A stretch of 64,000 bases of DNA from Streptomyces sp. NBC_01255 (GTDB lineage: Bacteria > Actinomycetota > Actinomycetes > Streptomycetales > Streptomycetaceae), in assembly GCF_036226445.1 (NCBI RefSeq), contig NZ_CP108474.1:992001-1056000 (forward strand), written 5' to 3'. Position numbers and translations under genes: made by a program. Shown here piece after piece: positions 34,845 to 43,190 of this stretch; position 1 is the stretch's first letter; each line of letters opens with the position of its first letter. The notes under the pieces were generated by a model. That model had not been told where the DNA came from and searched no databases. It worked only from the letters and a program-made list of their open reading frames with translations.

Positions 34845-34936
34845 CGGGTGCTCCTGTTCGGGAGAGAGGGTGGGAAGGGCCCGGCCGCCCGGTCGGGGGT
34901 ACGCGGGCGGCCGGACCCGGTCTGTGCGGCTCGCGC

Positions 34937-35443
34937 TCAGCGGTCGGCGATCGCCGGGGCGGGGGGCCGGTGCAGAACGAGCCGGGTGAGGAGTCCGCTG
35001 CCGAGACCCGCCACGAGCGCGAGGGCGGCCCACCACAGCGGGTACGGCGTGAGGCCGAGGGCCGCGTCGAGGGACCAGGCGCCGGGTCCGGTGGCGGCGA
35101 GGGCGGCGGCGGTGCCGACGAGGACGAGCGGGTACTCGTATCCGTCGTTCTGCACCCAGAGCCCGTGGCGCCATTTCACGGTGAGCGCGACCGTCATGAC
35201 CCCGATGACGCCGGTCGCGGCGAGCGGAGTCAGGAGGCCGGCGGCGAGCAGCAGGCCAGATCCGATCTGACCACCGCCCGCCGCCAGGGCGGTGAGGGCA
35301 CCGCCGCGGAAACCGTCGGCGCGGAACTCCTCGGTACCACCCTCGAGCCCCTTGCCGCCCAGGTGTGAGCTGATCTTCTGCACACCGTGGCCGGCGACGA
35401 GCAGTCCCACCAGCAGACGCAGGATCAGAATGCCGGTGTCCAC
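34937..35443 (-). CDS. DoxX-family membrane protein
   Basis: 168 aa with four membrane helices: GILILRLLVGLLVAGHGVQK, GGGQIGSGLLLAAGLLTPLA, IGVMTVALTVKWRHG and ALALVAGLGSGLLTRL. DoxX proteins work with oxidoreductases in sulfur and redox homeostasis; in mycobacteria a DoxX partner joins a membrane oxidoreductase complex. The gap to the isochorismatase-like gene upstream is 5 bp, so they share a transcript. Confidence 0.85.
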   Translation of the reverse strand: MDTGILILRLLVGLLVAGHGVQKISSHLGGKGLEGGTEEFRADGFRGGALTALAAGGGQIGSGLLLAAGLLTPLAATGVIGVMTVALTVKWRHGLWVQNDGYEYPLVLVGTAAALAATGPGAWSLDAALGLTPYPLWWAALALVAGLGSGLLTRLVLHRPPAPAIADR

Positions 35444-35448
35444 AGGGG

Positions 35449-36111
35449 TCAGCCGGCGGCGTGCGCGCCGATGACGGCCTGCGCGTACACGACGCCCAAG
35501 CCGTAAGCGCCCGCGTGGGCCTTGACGATCTCCATGACCGCGCCGTACGACTCCTGGCGCGCCCAGTCGCGCTGCAGTTCCAGGAGCACCTGCACCCAGG
35601 TCACCGGGACGGCGCCGGCGGCGATCATCCGCTGCAGCGCGTGCTCGTGGGCGGCCGGGCTGACGCCGCCGGAGGCGTCGGAGACCACGTACACCTCGTA
35701 CCCCTGCTCAAGGGCGGAGAGCGCGGGCAGCACCAGGCAGACCTCGGTCCACAGGCCCGACAGGATGATCTTCTTGCGCCCGGTCGCCTTGACCGCCGCC
35801 ACGAGCGCCTCGTCCTCCCAGGCGTTCATGGACGTACGGTCGATGACCTCGTTCTTGGGAAACACCTCGGCGAGCTGCGGCAGCAGAGGCCCGGAGAACG
35901 ACTCGGCGGCGACCGTGGTCAGGACGGCCGGCACATCGAATGCCTGAGCCGCCTTGGCAAGACCCACGGTGCTGTTGATGATCGCGGCGCGATCGCCGCT
36001 GCCGGTGCCGAAGAACATCTGCGGCTGGTGGTCCACGAAGAGCATGACCGAGTTGTCGGGCGTGAGCAGATCCTTGCTCGGGGCGGCCTGCACCTTGTTG
36101 ATGTCGAACAT
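35449..36111 (-). CDS. Isochorismatase-family hydrolase
   Basis: 220 aa. Cysteine-hydrolase fold: DNSVMLFVDHQPQMFFG carries the catalytic Asp, KKIILSGLWTEVCLVL carries the cis-peptide and nucleophile Cys, and VYVVSDASGGVSPAAHEHAL lies near the end. Members act on isochorismate-like ethers, nicotinamide or amides; this subgroup (YcaC-like) has no assigned substrate. ATG at 36111 with GAGAGGA upstream. First gene of the isochorismatase / DoxX / Dps-like / disulfide reductase operon. Confidence 0.88.
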   Translation of the reverse strand: MFDINKVQAAPSKDLLTPDNSVMLFVDHQPQMFFGTGSGDRAAIINSTVGLAKAAQAFDVPAVLTTVAAESFSGPLLPQLAEVFPKNEVIDRTSMNAWEDEALVAAVKATGRKKIILSGLWTEVCLVLPALSALEQGYEVYVVSDASGGVSPAAHEHALQRMIAAGAVPVTWVQVLLELQRDWARQESYGAVMEIVKAHAGAYGLGVVYAQAVIGAHAAG

Positions 36112-36573
36112 GAGGGGTCCTCTCGAAGCAATCGGTAACGTGCCCGCCGCGTCCGCGGCTCGGCACTTCTTCAAGCTACGAGCGCCCCGACCGACCGGGT
36201 TGACCTCCTGCGCCCAGGGGTTGGCACGACAGCGCACAACCGGTCAAGGACCAGAGCCGCGCGGTGTCACGGGCGCGAACGCACAAGGTCGCGACGCCGG
36301 CACACTCGCCCTGGGACTCCTCCGAAACGGTGCGCAACCACAGCCCAACCCAACGAAGGGTCGCCTCACCAGCGGAAACACCGTCAGGAACGGGCCGCGG
36401 CTGGGGAGAATCGACCGCGTAGGACGGCGTCACGGTGAAAGCCCCGGAAACGAGCAAAGTCGCAGGCCAGCCCGACTCGTACAGCAATCTGCGCAGGTCA
36501 GCTCGTTGCGGGCGACGGCTTCAAGAAGATCTCCTCGCCACCTCAACAGGTCATGTGTCGCTCTAACCGCCCT
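36112..36573. other. Intergenic stretch beside the integrase, no gene seen
   Basis: About 460 bp between the isochorismatase start and the integrase stop. Open frames here lack ribosome sites or family features. The promoter of the redox operon should lie in the first 100 bp. No excisionase was found. Confidence 0.5.
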
Positions 36574-37722
36574 TCAGGCTGCTTCCCAAAGGCCGGCGTC
36601 CAGGATCCGTGCGGCCTTGGTGATGCTGCCCGGCATCAGGTGCCGGTAGGTCCGGTACGTCTCCTCGATGGACTTGTGGCCCATCCATTCCGCCACGTCG
36701 GTGATCGGGAAGCCGCTGCCGAGGGCGTTCGAGGCGAAGTAGTGCCGGAAGCCGTACATCCCGACACCTTCTTCCGGCGGGAGGTCTTCGAAGAGCCTCT
36801 TCACCCGGCGTCGCTCCATGCCTTCGGTGAAATAGCCGCCCGGGCCGCGCAGGAGGTAGCCCTCCTTCGTGGTGCCGTGCTTGGCCGCGTAGTGCTCGAT
36901 CGCCTCCCGGACCGATCGTGGCAGAGGAACCTCCCGGAACTCCCCCGTCTTGCGGTGCTTCAGCTTCGCCGGCTTGAGCGTGTTGGAGTGGATCTGCTCG
37001 CGCACCCGGTACACGTCCTGGGCTACGACGTTGTGGACGTTCACCGCCCGCGCCTCACCATTCCGCAGGCCACATCCCGCCATCATGACGATTTCCAGCG
37101 CAAGGTCCTCGTCGGCAACCTTCAGCGCCTTTTTCACATAGGCGAGGGACGGGATGGCGACCGTTGCCCGCACGTACTCCGGTTCCTGGACACCCTTCAC
37201 CGGGTCGTCCGCCATGGCCCCCTTGGCATAGGTGTCTCGCAGGATGGTCTTGAGGGCGCGGAATACGTTCACCTGGTTTCCTCGGCCGACCCCGTCGCTC
37301 TCCATCTCGTCCAGGAAGCGTTCGACCACGATCGGTGTGACCGAGTCCAGCTTTCGTGATCCGAGGCGGGGGACGATGTGCACGCTGATCGAGCTGTCGA
37401 CGTGCTCCCCCGTGGAGTAATCCGTCATCTTGCGCTGCCGAGGCCGCCACTGCTTCGCGTATTCCTCGACCGTCTGCTGCCCCAGTTCCCGGCGGGTCGC
37501 CGCCACCGACGGCGCTGTCGTCTTCTTCTCCGCGTACACCTGCGTGAGGCGTTCGATCGCCTCGTCCTGCGTACCGAAACCGGACTCCTCGCGCTGCCTG
37601 CCGAGCGCGTCCCGGAAACGGATCGAGTACGGGTGAGGGCAGCGGGTGGGCTTGGCACAGCCGCAGTCCTTGAAGAAGGACCCCATGCCACGGGCGAGCT
37701 GTCGGGCCATGTCACGCACCAT
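36574..37722 (-). CDS. Tyrosine recombinase (integrase)
   Basis: 382 aa of the actinobacterial ICE/phage integrase type. A Cys-bearing N-terminus (KDCGCAKPTRCPHPY) is followed by a SAM-like core-binding domain (WRPRQRKMTDYSTGEHVD...) and a catalytic domain. Catalytic residues are Arg220 in GCGLRNGEAR, Lys258 in HRKTG, Arg326 in MYGFRHYFAS, His349 in WMGHKSI and Tyr359 in YRTYRHLMP. The first His of the box II HxxR motif is Tyr323 here. It sits at the right edge of the putative island, about 140 bp from the repeat that matches the panD start. Confidence 0.93.
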   Translation of the reverse strand: MVRDMARQLARGMGSFFKDCGCAKPTRCPHPYSIRFRDALGRQREESGFGTQDEAIERLTQVYAEKKTTAPSVAATRRELGQQTVEEYAKQWRPRQRKMTDYSTGEHVDSSISVHIVPRLGSRKLDSVTPIVVERFLDEMESDGVGRGNQVNVFRALKTILRDTYAKGAMADDPVKGVQEPEYVRATVAIPSLAYVKKALKVADEDLALEIVMMAGCGLRNGEARAVNVHNVVAQDVYRVREQIHSNTLKPAKLKHRKTGEFREVPLPRSVREAIEHYAAKHGTTKEGYLLRGPGGYFTEGMERRRVKRLFEDLPPEEGVGMYGFRHYFASNALGSGFPITDVAEWMGHKSIEETYRTYRHLMPGSITKAARILDAGLWEAA

Positions 37723-37866
37723 CCGTTCCAGCCCAAGAACTTGCTCAGGCGCCGCACTGTAGGTCGCAGGTCAGCAAGCGGGTACACGTCTGGGACGCAT
37801 GCTGACCGTTTGCTGACCTGAGGGGGGCACATAATGCCCCTGACCTGTGGCGACGCCAAATAGTCA

Positions 37867-38688
37867 GATCTTAGACTTAAACAGAGTGCGCAGCACTTTG
37901 GACTCCTCGAAGACGGCTCCCTGCCTGCTTTCTGCAGGTCAAGGGCGGTCTCGACTCTACACCGACACCTCCGACCGATGTTTGTGAGGAACATCGCTCC
38001 GGTCAGACGAGACGGCTCCCTACCTGGGCTTTCGCCCCGTCACCGACGCCTGTACAGGCGATCCTCCGGGAGCGCCCGGCGACTCATGCTGACCTACCTG
38101 ATGAGCCATCAACCATGCGGGAGCCCCCTCTATACACACGAGGGACGTGCGTCCACGCACCACCCACCTGTCGGGCACCGACATCACTCTGGATTCATGG
38201 AACACGGCCCCTTTGGCCATCGGCCGGTCGACGCTTGACTGCTCCGCAAGCCAGCTCGCTGCTTGCCTCCCGCCCGAGGCCCCTCGGCAGCGTGGAACTC
38301 GCGAGCGAGGCGGGGCCAAGGCGTCGACGCCGGCCCGCCCGGACCGAAGCCCAGGTCACGCGCCCCTGCGCACTTGCGTGCGCCGCTCCTCCCTTCCGTA
38401 CGGTCCGGCCGATGGTGAACCACCCGCGCACGCCGTGAGGAGAGCTGTTGAAGCCGACCGAGGAAGTGCTCCAGGAACTGACCCAGCCGTCGAACATCTC
38501 CATCCACTCCGACGACGCACTCGTCGGCAAGGTGAAAGCTGCCATCGCGGCGGACGACAAGAAGCGGAAGGAGAACGATGACGAGCCGCTCCGCCGGAAG
38601 CCCGACCTCGCCCCGATCCCGCAGACGGAGCTGCCCCGGCAGTTCGAGGTGACCCTCTGGGACGTCCTCCACACCCTCGCCCGGGCCA
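37867..38688. repeat. Right copy of the panD-upstream repeat (putative attR side)
   Basis: Direct repeat of 10239-10916. On the minus strand it contains a ten-codon remnant of panD: GTG at 37896, then the codons for LRTLFKSKI and a stop. Two codons are changed synonymously (TTC to TTT, TCC to TCT) relative to the real gene. The copy includes the Shine-Dalgarno and upstream DNA and runs on into the complete gene at 38448. Confidence 0.7.
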
Positions 38689-39656
38689 CCGCCCTGTCGT
38701 GGCGTGGTGCGGGCCGGGGACTGGCGGAACACTGGGGAGCGCTCAAGTACACACAGGCACTGGCGGGCGGTCGCAACTCCTTCCTCGGCCTCACCGACGA
38801 GGGCCACCGCATCGCGGACCACTACAAGTCGCTGCAGTCCGGCGAGCTCGGCATCGGCTTCGCGCTCACGCTCACCGAGCACATGCTGGGCAGCCACAGC
38901 GACGCCGCCACCTCCGCCGAGCAGCTGGCCTCCGCCTCGGCCCACGCCGAGGCAGTCCACATCGGAGTGTGGAACGAGACCCCCGGCCTGCTGTTCAGCA
39001 CGCAGCTCCCGACGGACGGCGGCACGATGACCGTCCACGCCCTCCAGGCACTCGGCAGCGGTGGCCGGCTGTCCCCGGCGGAGGACCGGGAGGCGAACCT
39101 GAACGCCCCACCGTTCCAGTCGAACGTGATGCCTGACATCCACCCGCCGACCGAGGGCCTGGTGGCACCGGAACCCGTACGGGGCTGCCACGTGCAGGCG
39201 AAGGACTACGCCTGGTTCCAGGAGTCACTGGCCCACACCACGGCAGCGGGCCTCATGGCGTTCACTGGATCCGGCCACGCCACCGCCCGCCACCTGACCG
39301 ACCGGCAGGGCCGCAAACGCTTCACCGGCCTCGAACACGCGGCCAGCATGAGCATCCAGGACGCCGCCCACACCCTCTTCGGCAACGAGTACGTCGGCAC
39401 CGACCACGTCTTCCGCCTGAACGGCCCCCGCGTCGAAGCCTTCTCCGGCGTGGACGCGGAGGTCTTCCGACTCCTCGCCAGGGGCGACATCGAGGAATAC
39501 CGCGCCCTCGTCCACGCGAGCCGCCACGTCCGCCCCCGCCTCACCTTCGACAAGGACTGGGGCGGCCCCGTCTCCGTCCACGCCGACGGATCGGTCCTCG
39601 CCCTGCGACTGCTGCCGGGGCAGGACGAGGAGCCGCGTCCGGGCTCCCCCCGCTGA
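38448..39656 (+). CDS. Hypothetical protein, intact copy of the duplicated gene
   Basis: 402 aa from a TTG start with GGAGAG upstream. The same TTG and Shine-Dalgarno are kept in the truncated copy at 10676, which supports it. The N-terminal 80 residues are charged (ADDKKRKENDDEPLRRKPD). The middle, ALSWRGAGRGLAEHWGALKY to GIGFALTLTEHMLGSHSD, looks helical. The C-terminal half, with LMAFTGSGHATARHLTD, MSIQDAAHTLFGNEYVGTDH and SVHADGSVLALRLLPG, looks like a mixed alpha/beta domain. I do not recognise a family. It ends at a strong terminator shared with the convergent NUDIX gene. Confidence 0.75.
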   Translation: MKPTEEVLQELTQPSNISIHSDDALVGKVKAAIAADDKKRKENDDEPLRRKPDLAPIPQTELPRQFEVTLWDVLHTLARATALSWRGAGRGLAEHWGALKYTQALAGGRNSFLGLTDEGHRIADHYKSLQSGELGIGFALTLTEHMLGSHSDAATSAEQLASASAHAEAVHIGVWNETPGLLFSTQLPTDGGTMTVHALQALGSGGRLSPAEDREANLNAPPFQSNVMPDIHPPTEGLVAPEPVRGCHVQAKDYAWFQESLAHTTAAGLMAFTGSGHATARHLTDRQGRKRFTGLEHAASMSIQDAAHTLFGNEYVGTDHVFRLNGPRVEAFSGVDAEVFRLLARGDIEEYRALVHASRHVRPRLTFDKDWGGPVSVHADGSVLALRLLPGQDEEPRPGSPR

Positions 39657-39668
39657 CATCGGAAGGCT

Positions 39669-39702
39669 GCCGGGACCGGCTCATCCCAGAGCCGGTCCCG
39701 GC
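39669..39702. terminator. Bidirectional hairpin terminator
   Basis: GCCGGGACCGGCTC (39669-39682) pairs perfectly with its complement at 39689-39702 over a 6-base loop, between the convergent genes ending at 39656 and 39726. Confidence 0.75.
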
Positions 39703-39725
39703 GGCAGGACGACGTACACGCTTGC

Positions 39726-40163
39726 TCAGAGCGACGCCTCGACTCCGAGGCTTCCGGCGCCGACGGCTCCCCTCAGCACGTGCGCGATCTCCTCGGGCTT
39801 GAGGTCGATGCCGTCGAGCCCCTCCAGGGTCAGTGGGACCTCCTCCAGCGCGTACTCGCCGCGGCCTTCGGCACTGAACTCGGGGCCGGTGCGGTCGTCG
39901 AAGGACCAGGTCGCGATGCGGGCGAGGTAGAAGAGCTGGCGCTCGTCGTCGGTCTCCAACGTGTGGAGGAGTCGGATGATGTCAGCCTTTCCCGCGATCT
40001 CCTCGTGGATCTCCCGGTGGAGGGCGGCCTCCCGGGACTCGTCGCTGGGCTCGACGCCGCCGCCGGGCAGGACCCAGTACTCGGGGATGCCGGGCCTGGT
40101 GCGGCGGATGACCAGCATCGTGTCGTCGGCGGTGACGAGGACGGCGCGGACTCGTTCGATCAT
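39726..40163 (-). CDS. NUDIX hydrolase
   Basis: 145 aa. MIERVRAVLVTADDTMLVIRR leads into a complete Nudix box, GGGVEPSDESREAALHREIHEEIAG (positions about 34-58; G-x5-E-x7-REUXEE satisfied). It should cleave a nucleoside-diphosphate-linked substrate; which one is not visible. The gene starts 30 bp from the end of a truncated SDR remnant on the same strand. Confidence 0.88.
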   Translation of the reverse strand: MIERVRAVLVTADDTMLVIRRTRPGIPEYWVLPGGGVEPSDESREAALHREIHEEIAGKADIIRLLHTLETDDERQLFYLARIATWSFDDRTGPEFSAEGRGEYALEEVPLTLEGLDGIDLKPEEIAHVLRGAVGAGSLGVEASL

Positions 40164-40193
40164 TTCGGTTCGTCTCCTTGCTTGTTGAAGGTC

Positions 40194-40290
40194 TCAGTGG
40201 AGCAGACAGCCGCCGTCGACGTGGACGGACTGCCCCGTGATGAACGAGGCGGAGGGGCCCACGAGGAACGCCACCAGGGCAGCGACGTCC
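40194..40290 (-). pseudogene. C-terminal remnant of an SDR dehydrogenase
   Basis: The last 31 codons read DVAALVAFLVGPSASFITGQ and end SVHVDGGCLLH, the classic C-terminus of short-chain dehydrogenases. Everything upstream of about 40290 is unrelated DNA, so the first seven-eighths of the gene are gone. Confidence 0.75.
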
Positions 40291-40717
40291 TCGCATGGCC
40301 ACCAAGCACCTCGCCATGTCCGAGACCGCCATCGCCAAGCCGGCCTCCGCAGCCGGCGACTCCTGGGCCGCCCACTACTCCCCCGGCCGCTGGGCCCACG
40401 AATCCGGCATGATCCTCTCCCGCCTCGGCGACCTCGACGCCGCCGAGGAACACCTCCACCTCGCCCTCGACATCCACGGCCTCGACCGCCGCCGCACCCG
40501 CGCCATCGTCCTCGCCGACCTCGGAGCCGTACGCCTCCGGCAAGGCGACGTCGACGGAGCCCTGGCCACCTGGCGCGACTTCCTCGACTGCGCCGATGGC
40601 ATCCGCTCGGTGAAGGTCCAGGCCGCCCTTCAGGACATGCGGGTCCGCCTTCGCCGGTACAGCGGAGTCGCGGAAGCTCAAGAGCTCCGAGAGAGGGCGA
40701 TCCGCAGCTCGCAGTGA
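40291..40717 (+). pseudogene. C-terminal remnant of a TPR-containing (XRE-type) regulator
   Basis: About 140 codons: MSETAIAKPASAAGDSWAAHY, ILSRLGDLDAAEEHLHLALD, RRTRAIVLADLGAVRLRQGD and a short tail. These helical repeats match the C-terminal sensor half of Streptomyces helix-turn-helix/TPR regulators. The DNA-binding half is missing, and the joint with the SDR remnant lies immediately before it. Confidence 0.65.
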
Positions 40718-40949
40718 TCCGGCATGCAGCAGTCGTGCGGAAATCGAGCACAGCTCCGAACCTCAGCCGGTCGCACGTCGCCCCTGATCCCTCAATTTCA
40801 TTGAACAGTCATCTACGTGGCAGTACGCGGCTAAAGTCACCGCCCTGACAACACCTGCCCCGCCGCAAGCGGGAGCCCATTCAAGCCCGAGAACTGGGCG
40901 ACGCACGCAGGGGAGCGTGCATCTCGCAGGAACAGAGGGGGACCCAAAC

Positions 40950-41672
40950 GTGGCCCAGAACCAGAGACCTCAGCGTACGGCGGAGGACAAGAAGAACTTG
41001 CGCGTCGGCTTCGCGGAGTACCGCCGTCGAGCGCTGCGGGGTCTGGTCGAGAACGGGACGGCCGATCACACGGAGGCCGTCGCCGCGCGCCTGGCGGACC
41101 CCGAGGCGCGGTCCGAAGCGGTGAACGCGCTGGCGCGGCTGGGCGACTCCCGCGCGGTCGGGCCGTTGCTGCGCGAGCACCTGGCAGACGACTCCTCGTT
41201 CGCCCGGTGCGCCGGAACAGCCCTCGACCAGGTCGAGCAGCGCATCGGTGGGCCGCCGGAACCGCCGGCCTGGCGCGAGCTGGGCCCGGTGGTGTTCACC
41301 GCGCAGGCCGTGATGGGCGTGCCGTGGTGCGTGACCGAGATCCTGGTGGAGCCCGGCCAGACCGTCCGGGGTGGCGAACTCATGGCCATCCTGGAGAACG
41401 ACGCGATCTGCCAGGAGCTGATCGCAGACCGGCCCGGCACGGTCACGGAGGTCCGGATCGCGGTGAACGACGAAGTCCCGGAGGAGGCCGTCGTCCTCGT
41501 TGTGCAGTCCCGTCGCCGGATCGGCTCGTACTCCAGTAGGGCTTCGACGTTTGGTGTGTTCAGAAGGCTGCGCGGTGAGTGCAATGAGCTGATGCATCGT
41601 CAGGGACGGTCTTCCCGGGGCTACGGGTCCGCAGTTGGCGCTCCAGGAACGGCAGAGCTCGCGGATCCTTGA
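40950..41672 (+). CDS. HEAT-repeat plus lipoyl-like domain protein, disturbed 3' end
   Basis: From GTG 40950 the protein starts VAQNQRPQRTAEDKKNL. It has HEAT-type helices (EAVAARLADPEARSEAVNAL, ARLGDSRAVGPLLREHLADD), then a biotinyl/lipoyl-like barrel from about residue 117 (ITEILVEPGQTVRGG-like, AILENDAICQELI, GTVTEVRIAVNDEVPEEAVV). The loop that normally carries the modified Lys reads LENDAICQE with no lysine. After VVQ (about 41510) the sequence changes character, and an IS-end-like TACTCCAG begins at 41529, so the natural C-terminus has probably been replaced. The function is unknown. Confidence 0.6.
   Translation: MAQNQRPQRTAEDKKNLRVGFAEYRRRALRGLVENGTADHTEAVAARLADPEARSEAVNALARLGDSRAVGPLLREHLADDSSFARCAGTALDQVEQRIGGPPEPPAWRELGPVVFTAQAVMGVPWCVTEILVEPGQTVRGGELMAILENDAICQELIADRPGTVTEVRIAVNDEVPEEAVVLVVQSRRRIGSYSSRASTFGVFRRLRGECNELMHRQGRSSRGYGSAVGAPGTAELADP
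41529..41560. repeat. Remnant of an IS701-type element end
   Basis: TACTCCAGTAGGGCTTCGAC resembles the start of the complete IS at 45140 (TACTCCAGCAGGACTTTGAT), including the terminal TACTCCAG. No CTAG flank and no transposase are attached, so it is a leftover end. Confidence 0.45.
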
Positions 41673-41883
41673 TGTACTCCAGCGTCTCCATGATTGCCGA
41701 TTCACGCGTGGGGTCCGCCGCCTCGTCGAAGAAGGTGTCAGGGAAGGCGCGGGCAAGGTGTATCTGCGCTTCTCCGGGGCGCCGGCAGTCGTCCCGGTCG
41801 CGGCGCATGATCTCCGCCATGCCCCAGCCCGGTTCGGCCCGACCCGCCCGAATGGCGAGGAGCCGACGAAGACGCACCGGCAC
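41560..41883 (-). pseudogene. Fragment of a helical-repeat (immunity-like) protein
   Basis: The convincing part is AQIHLARAFPDTFFDEAADP and ESAIMETLEYIKDPRALPFL, which look like HEAT-type helices. Both ends run into unrelated sequence: the IS end remnant on one side, and an Arg-rich shadow frame on the other. No reliable start or stop; treated as a remnant. Confidence 0.4.
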
Positions 41884-41937
41884 GGGCCGGACCCCGGACT
41901 TCCGCTTCGCATCCGCCGGGGTCCACGGGAGCCACTG

Positions 41938-42405
41938 TCAGACCTTGCCATCGCCGGCCAGACGCGTCCGCGTTCGCGTTCGCGTCAGGATGCGACCCAG
42001 CATGTTCTTGCCCGTACCCGTGGAACCTCGACCCCAGTAGTGGTCGGTGGTGGTGTCTTCCACGAGTCGCTGCTGGCCGGTTGCCAGCAGGATCAGCCGG
42101 ATTTCCTGGTTCTGCATGAACTTCTCGTAGACCGCTCGCCGCATGACATCATCTTTGACCCCGTCCCAGTCACGACGCAGAGGATACGAGCGGGTGCGCC
42201 CGAGTTCGGCTGCCTGCATGACTGATGGCGCGCGGCGAATCCGGTCTGCGTGGGCAGTCCCGGCGAACTTCTGTGCTTGGAAGTAGTGTTCTGAGGTCGG
42301 CCACCGGAGCCCGTCGGCGAGGAAGGCATGCGGGGAGAAGTTGGAGAAGCAACCGTGCGGGATCTCATCGGCTCCGTAGAAGTAGATCGTCACAGGGTCG
42401 CTCAC
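41938..42405 (-). CDS. NADAR-family (YbiA-like) protein
   Basis: 155 aa. It has VTIYFYGADEIPHGCFSNF, LRWPTSEHYFQAQKFAGTA, LGRTRSYPLRRDWDGVKDDV, FMQNQEIRLILLATGQQRLV and DHYWGRGSTGTGKNMLG, all hallmarks of the NADAR fold. Family members hydrolyse N-glycosidic bonds of riboflavin intermediates or remove ADP-ribose from nucleic acid. GTG at 42405 has GGAAG four bases before; ATG at 42441 is an alternative. The C-terminal RTRTRTRL is a short repeat. Confidence 0.85.
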   Translation of the reverse strand: MSDPVTIYFYGADEIPHGCFSNFSPHAFLADGLRWPTSEHYFQAQKFAGTAHADRIRRAPSVMQAAELGRTRSYPLRRDWDGVKDDVMRRAVYEKFMQNQEIRLILLATGQQRLVEDTTTDHYWGRGSTGTGKNMLGRILTRTRTRTRLAGDGKV

Positions 42406-42673
42406 CTCTCTTCCGTACGAATGGGGTGGCTCGACTTCCATCCCCGCCGAAGCGCTGCGCAAGCCGCACCGAGTACTGGGCAGGCTAACCGCCTGACCCA
42501 TACTCTGCACTTGGTTTCAAGGCCGGTCCGGTACGCCTTCACCGGGTCATGGGGCGGTAGATCGGGGGCGACGGCGAGGGTCGGCCCGTTCACCCGGCGC
42601 AACGGCTGACATCGGACGTCGGTGCCCGTCTCGATCCCGACGTGGAGCGGCAGTCCGTGACGAGGGGTGGTGG

Positions 42674-43132
42674 GTGGTGAGCTGGTGGCTCTGGGCTCTC
42701 GTGGGCGTCGGACCCGCGGTCGTACTCCTTTACGCGTTGCCGCTGAGGATGCTCCTCAACGAGCTTCGGTCGCCCGACACCCGATCGATGGGGTTCGACC
42801 TAGGGCGCGACGCGCAGGGGAACCGACTCTTTCTCGACACAGCCAACAACTGGGCATCCATGGTCGAGATCTACGACCGGGAAATCGCGCGGGAAGTCGA
42901 CTTCCTGGGTGCGAACAGGCTCTCGTTCAACCGCCCGCCGGGGGACAGAGACTGGGGCCGACACTGGCTGAACCGCATCAGATATCTCCAGAAACCGGGC
43001 ACCGAGAACCCGGAGAAGCACATCTCCTACATCGTGCACACCCGGCGGCATGCGGGGCTGCCGGATCTGGAGGGCCATGAAGTCGCAAGGGGCACTGATT
43101 CCTCTGATTCCCCTGCCTCCGAAGGCCCTTGA
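42674..43132 (+). CDS. Small membrane-anchored hypothetical protein
   Basis: 152 aa from adjacent GTG codons. One N-terminal membrane helix (WWLWALVGVGPAVVLLYALP) is followed by a soluble region with GFDLGRDAQGNRLFLD, IYDREIAREVDFLG and HWLNRIRYLQKPGTENPEK. The Ser/Asp-rich tail SSDSPASEGP may be accidental. I do not recognise a family. It is convergent with the MazF-like gene. Confidence 0.55.
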   Translation: MVSWWLWALVGVGPAVVLLYALPLRMLLNELRSPDTRSMGFDLGRDAQGNRLFLDTANNWASMVEIYDREIAREVDFLGANRLSFNRPPGDRDWGRHWLNRIRYLQKPGTENPEKHISYIVHTRRHAGLPDLEGHEVARGTDSSDSPASEGP

Positions 43133-43190
43133 GGCGGCCGCGGGCTGTCGTTCGCGTTGCCTCGTGGTGGCGGGTCGTCGGCGTGAAGGA

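Noticed and set aside
36112-36573. tRNA gene as integrase target
   Set aside because: No cloverleaf or T-loop GGTTCGAATCC-like sequence near either island edge; the panD start fits the repeat instead.
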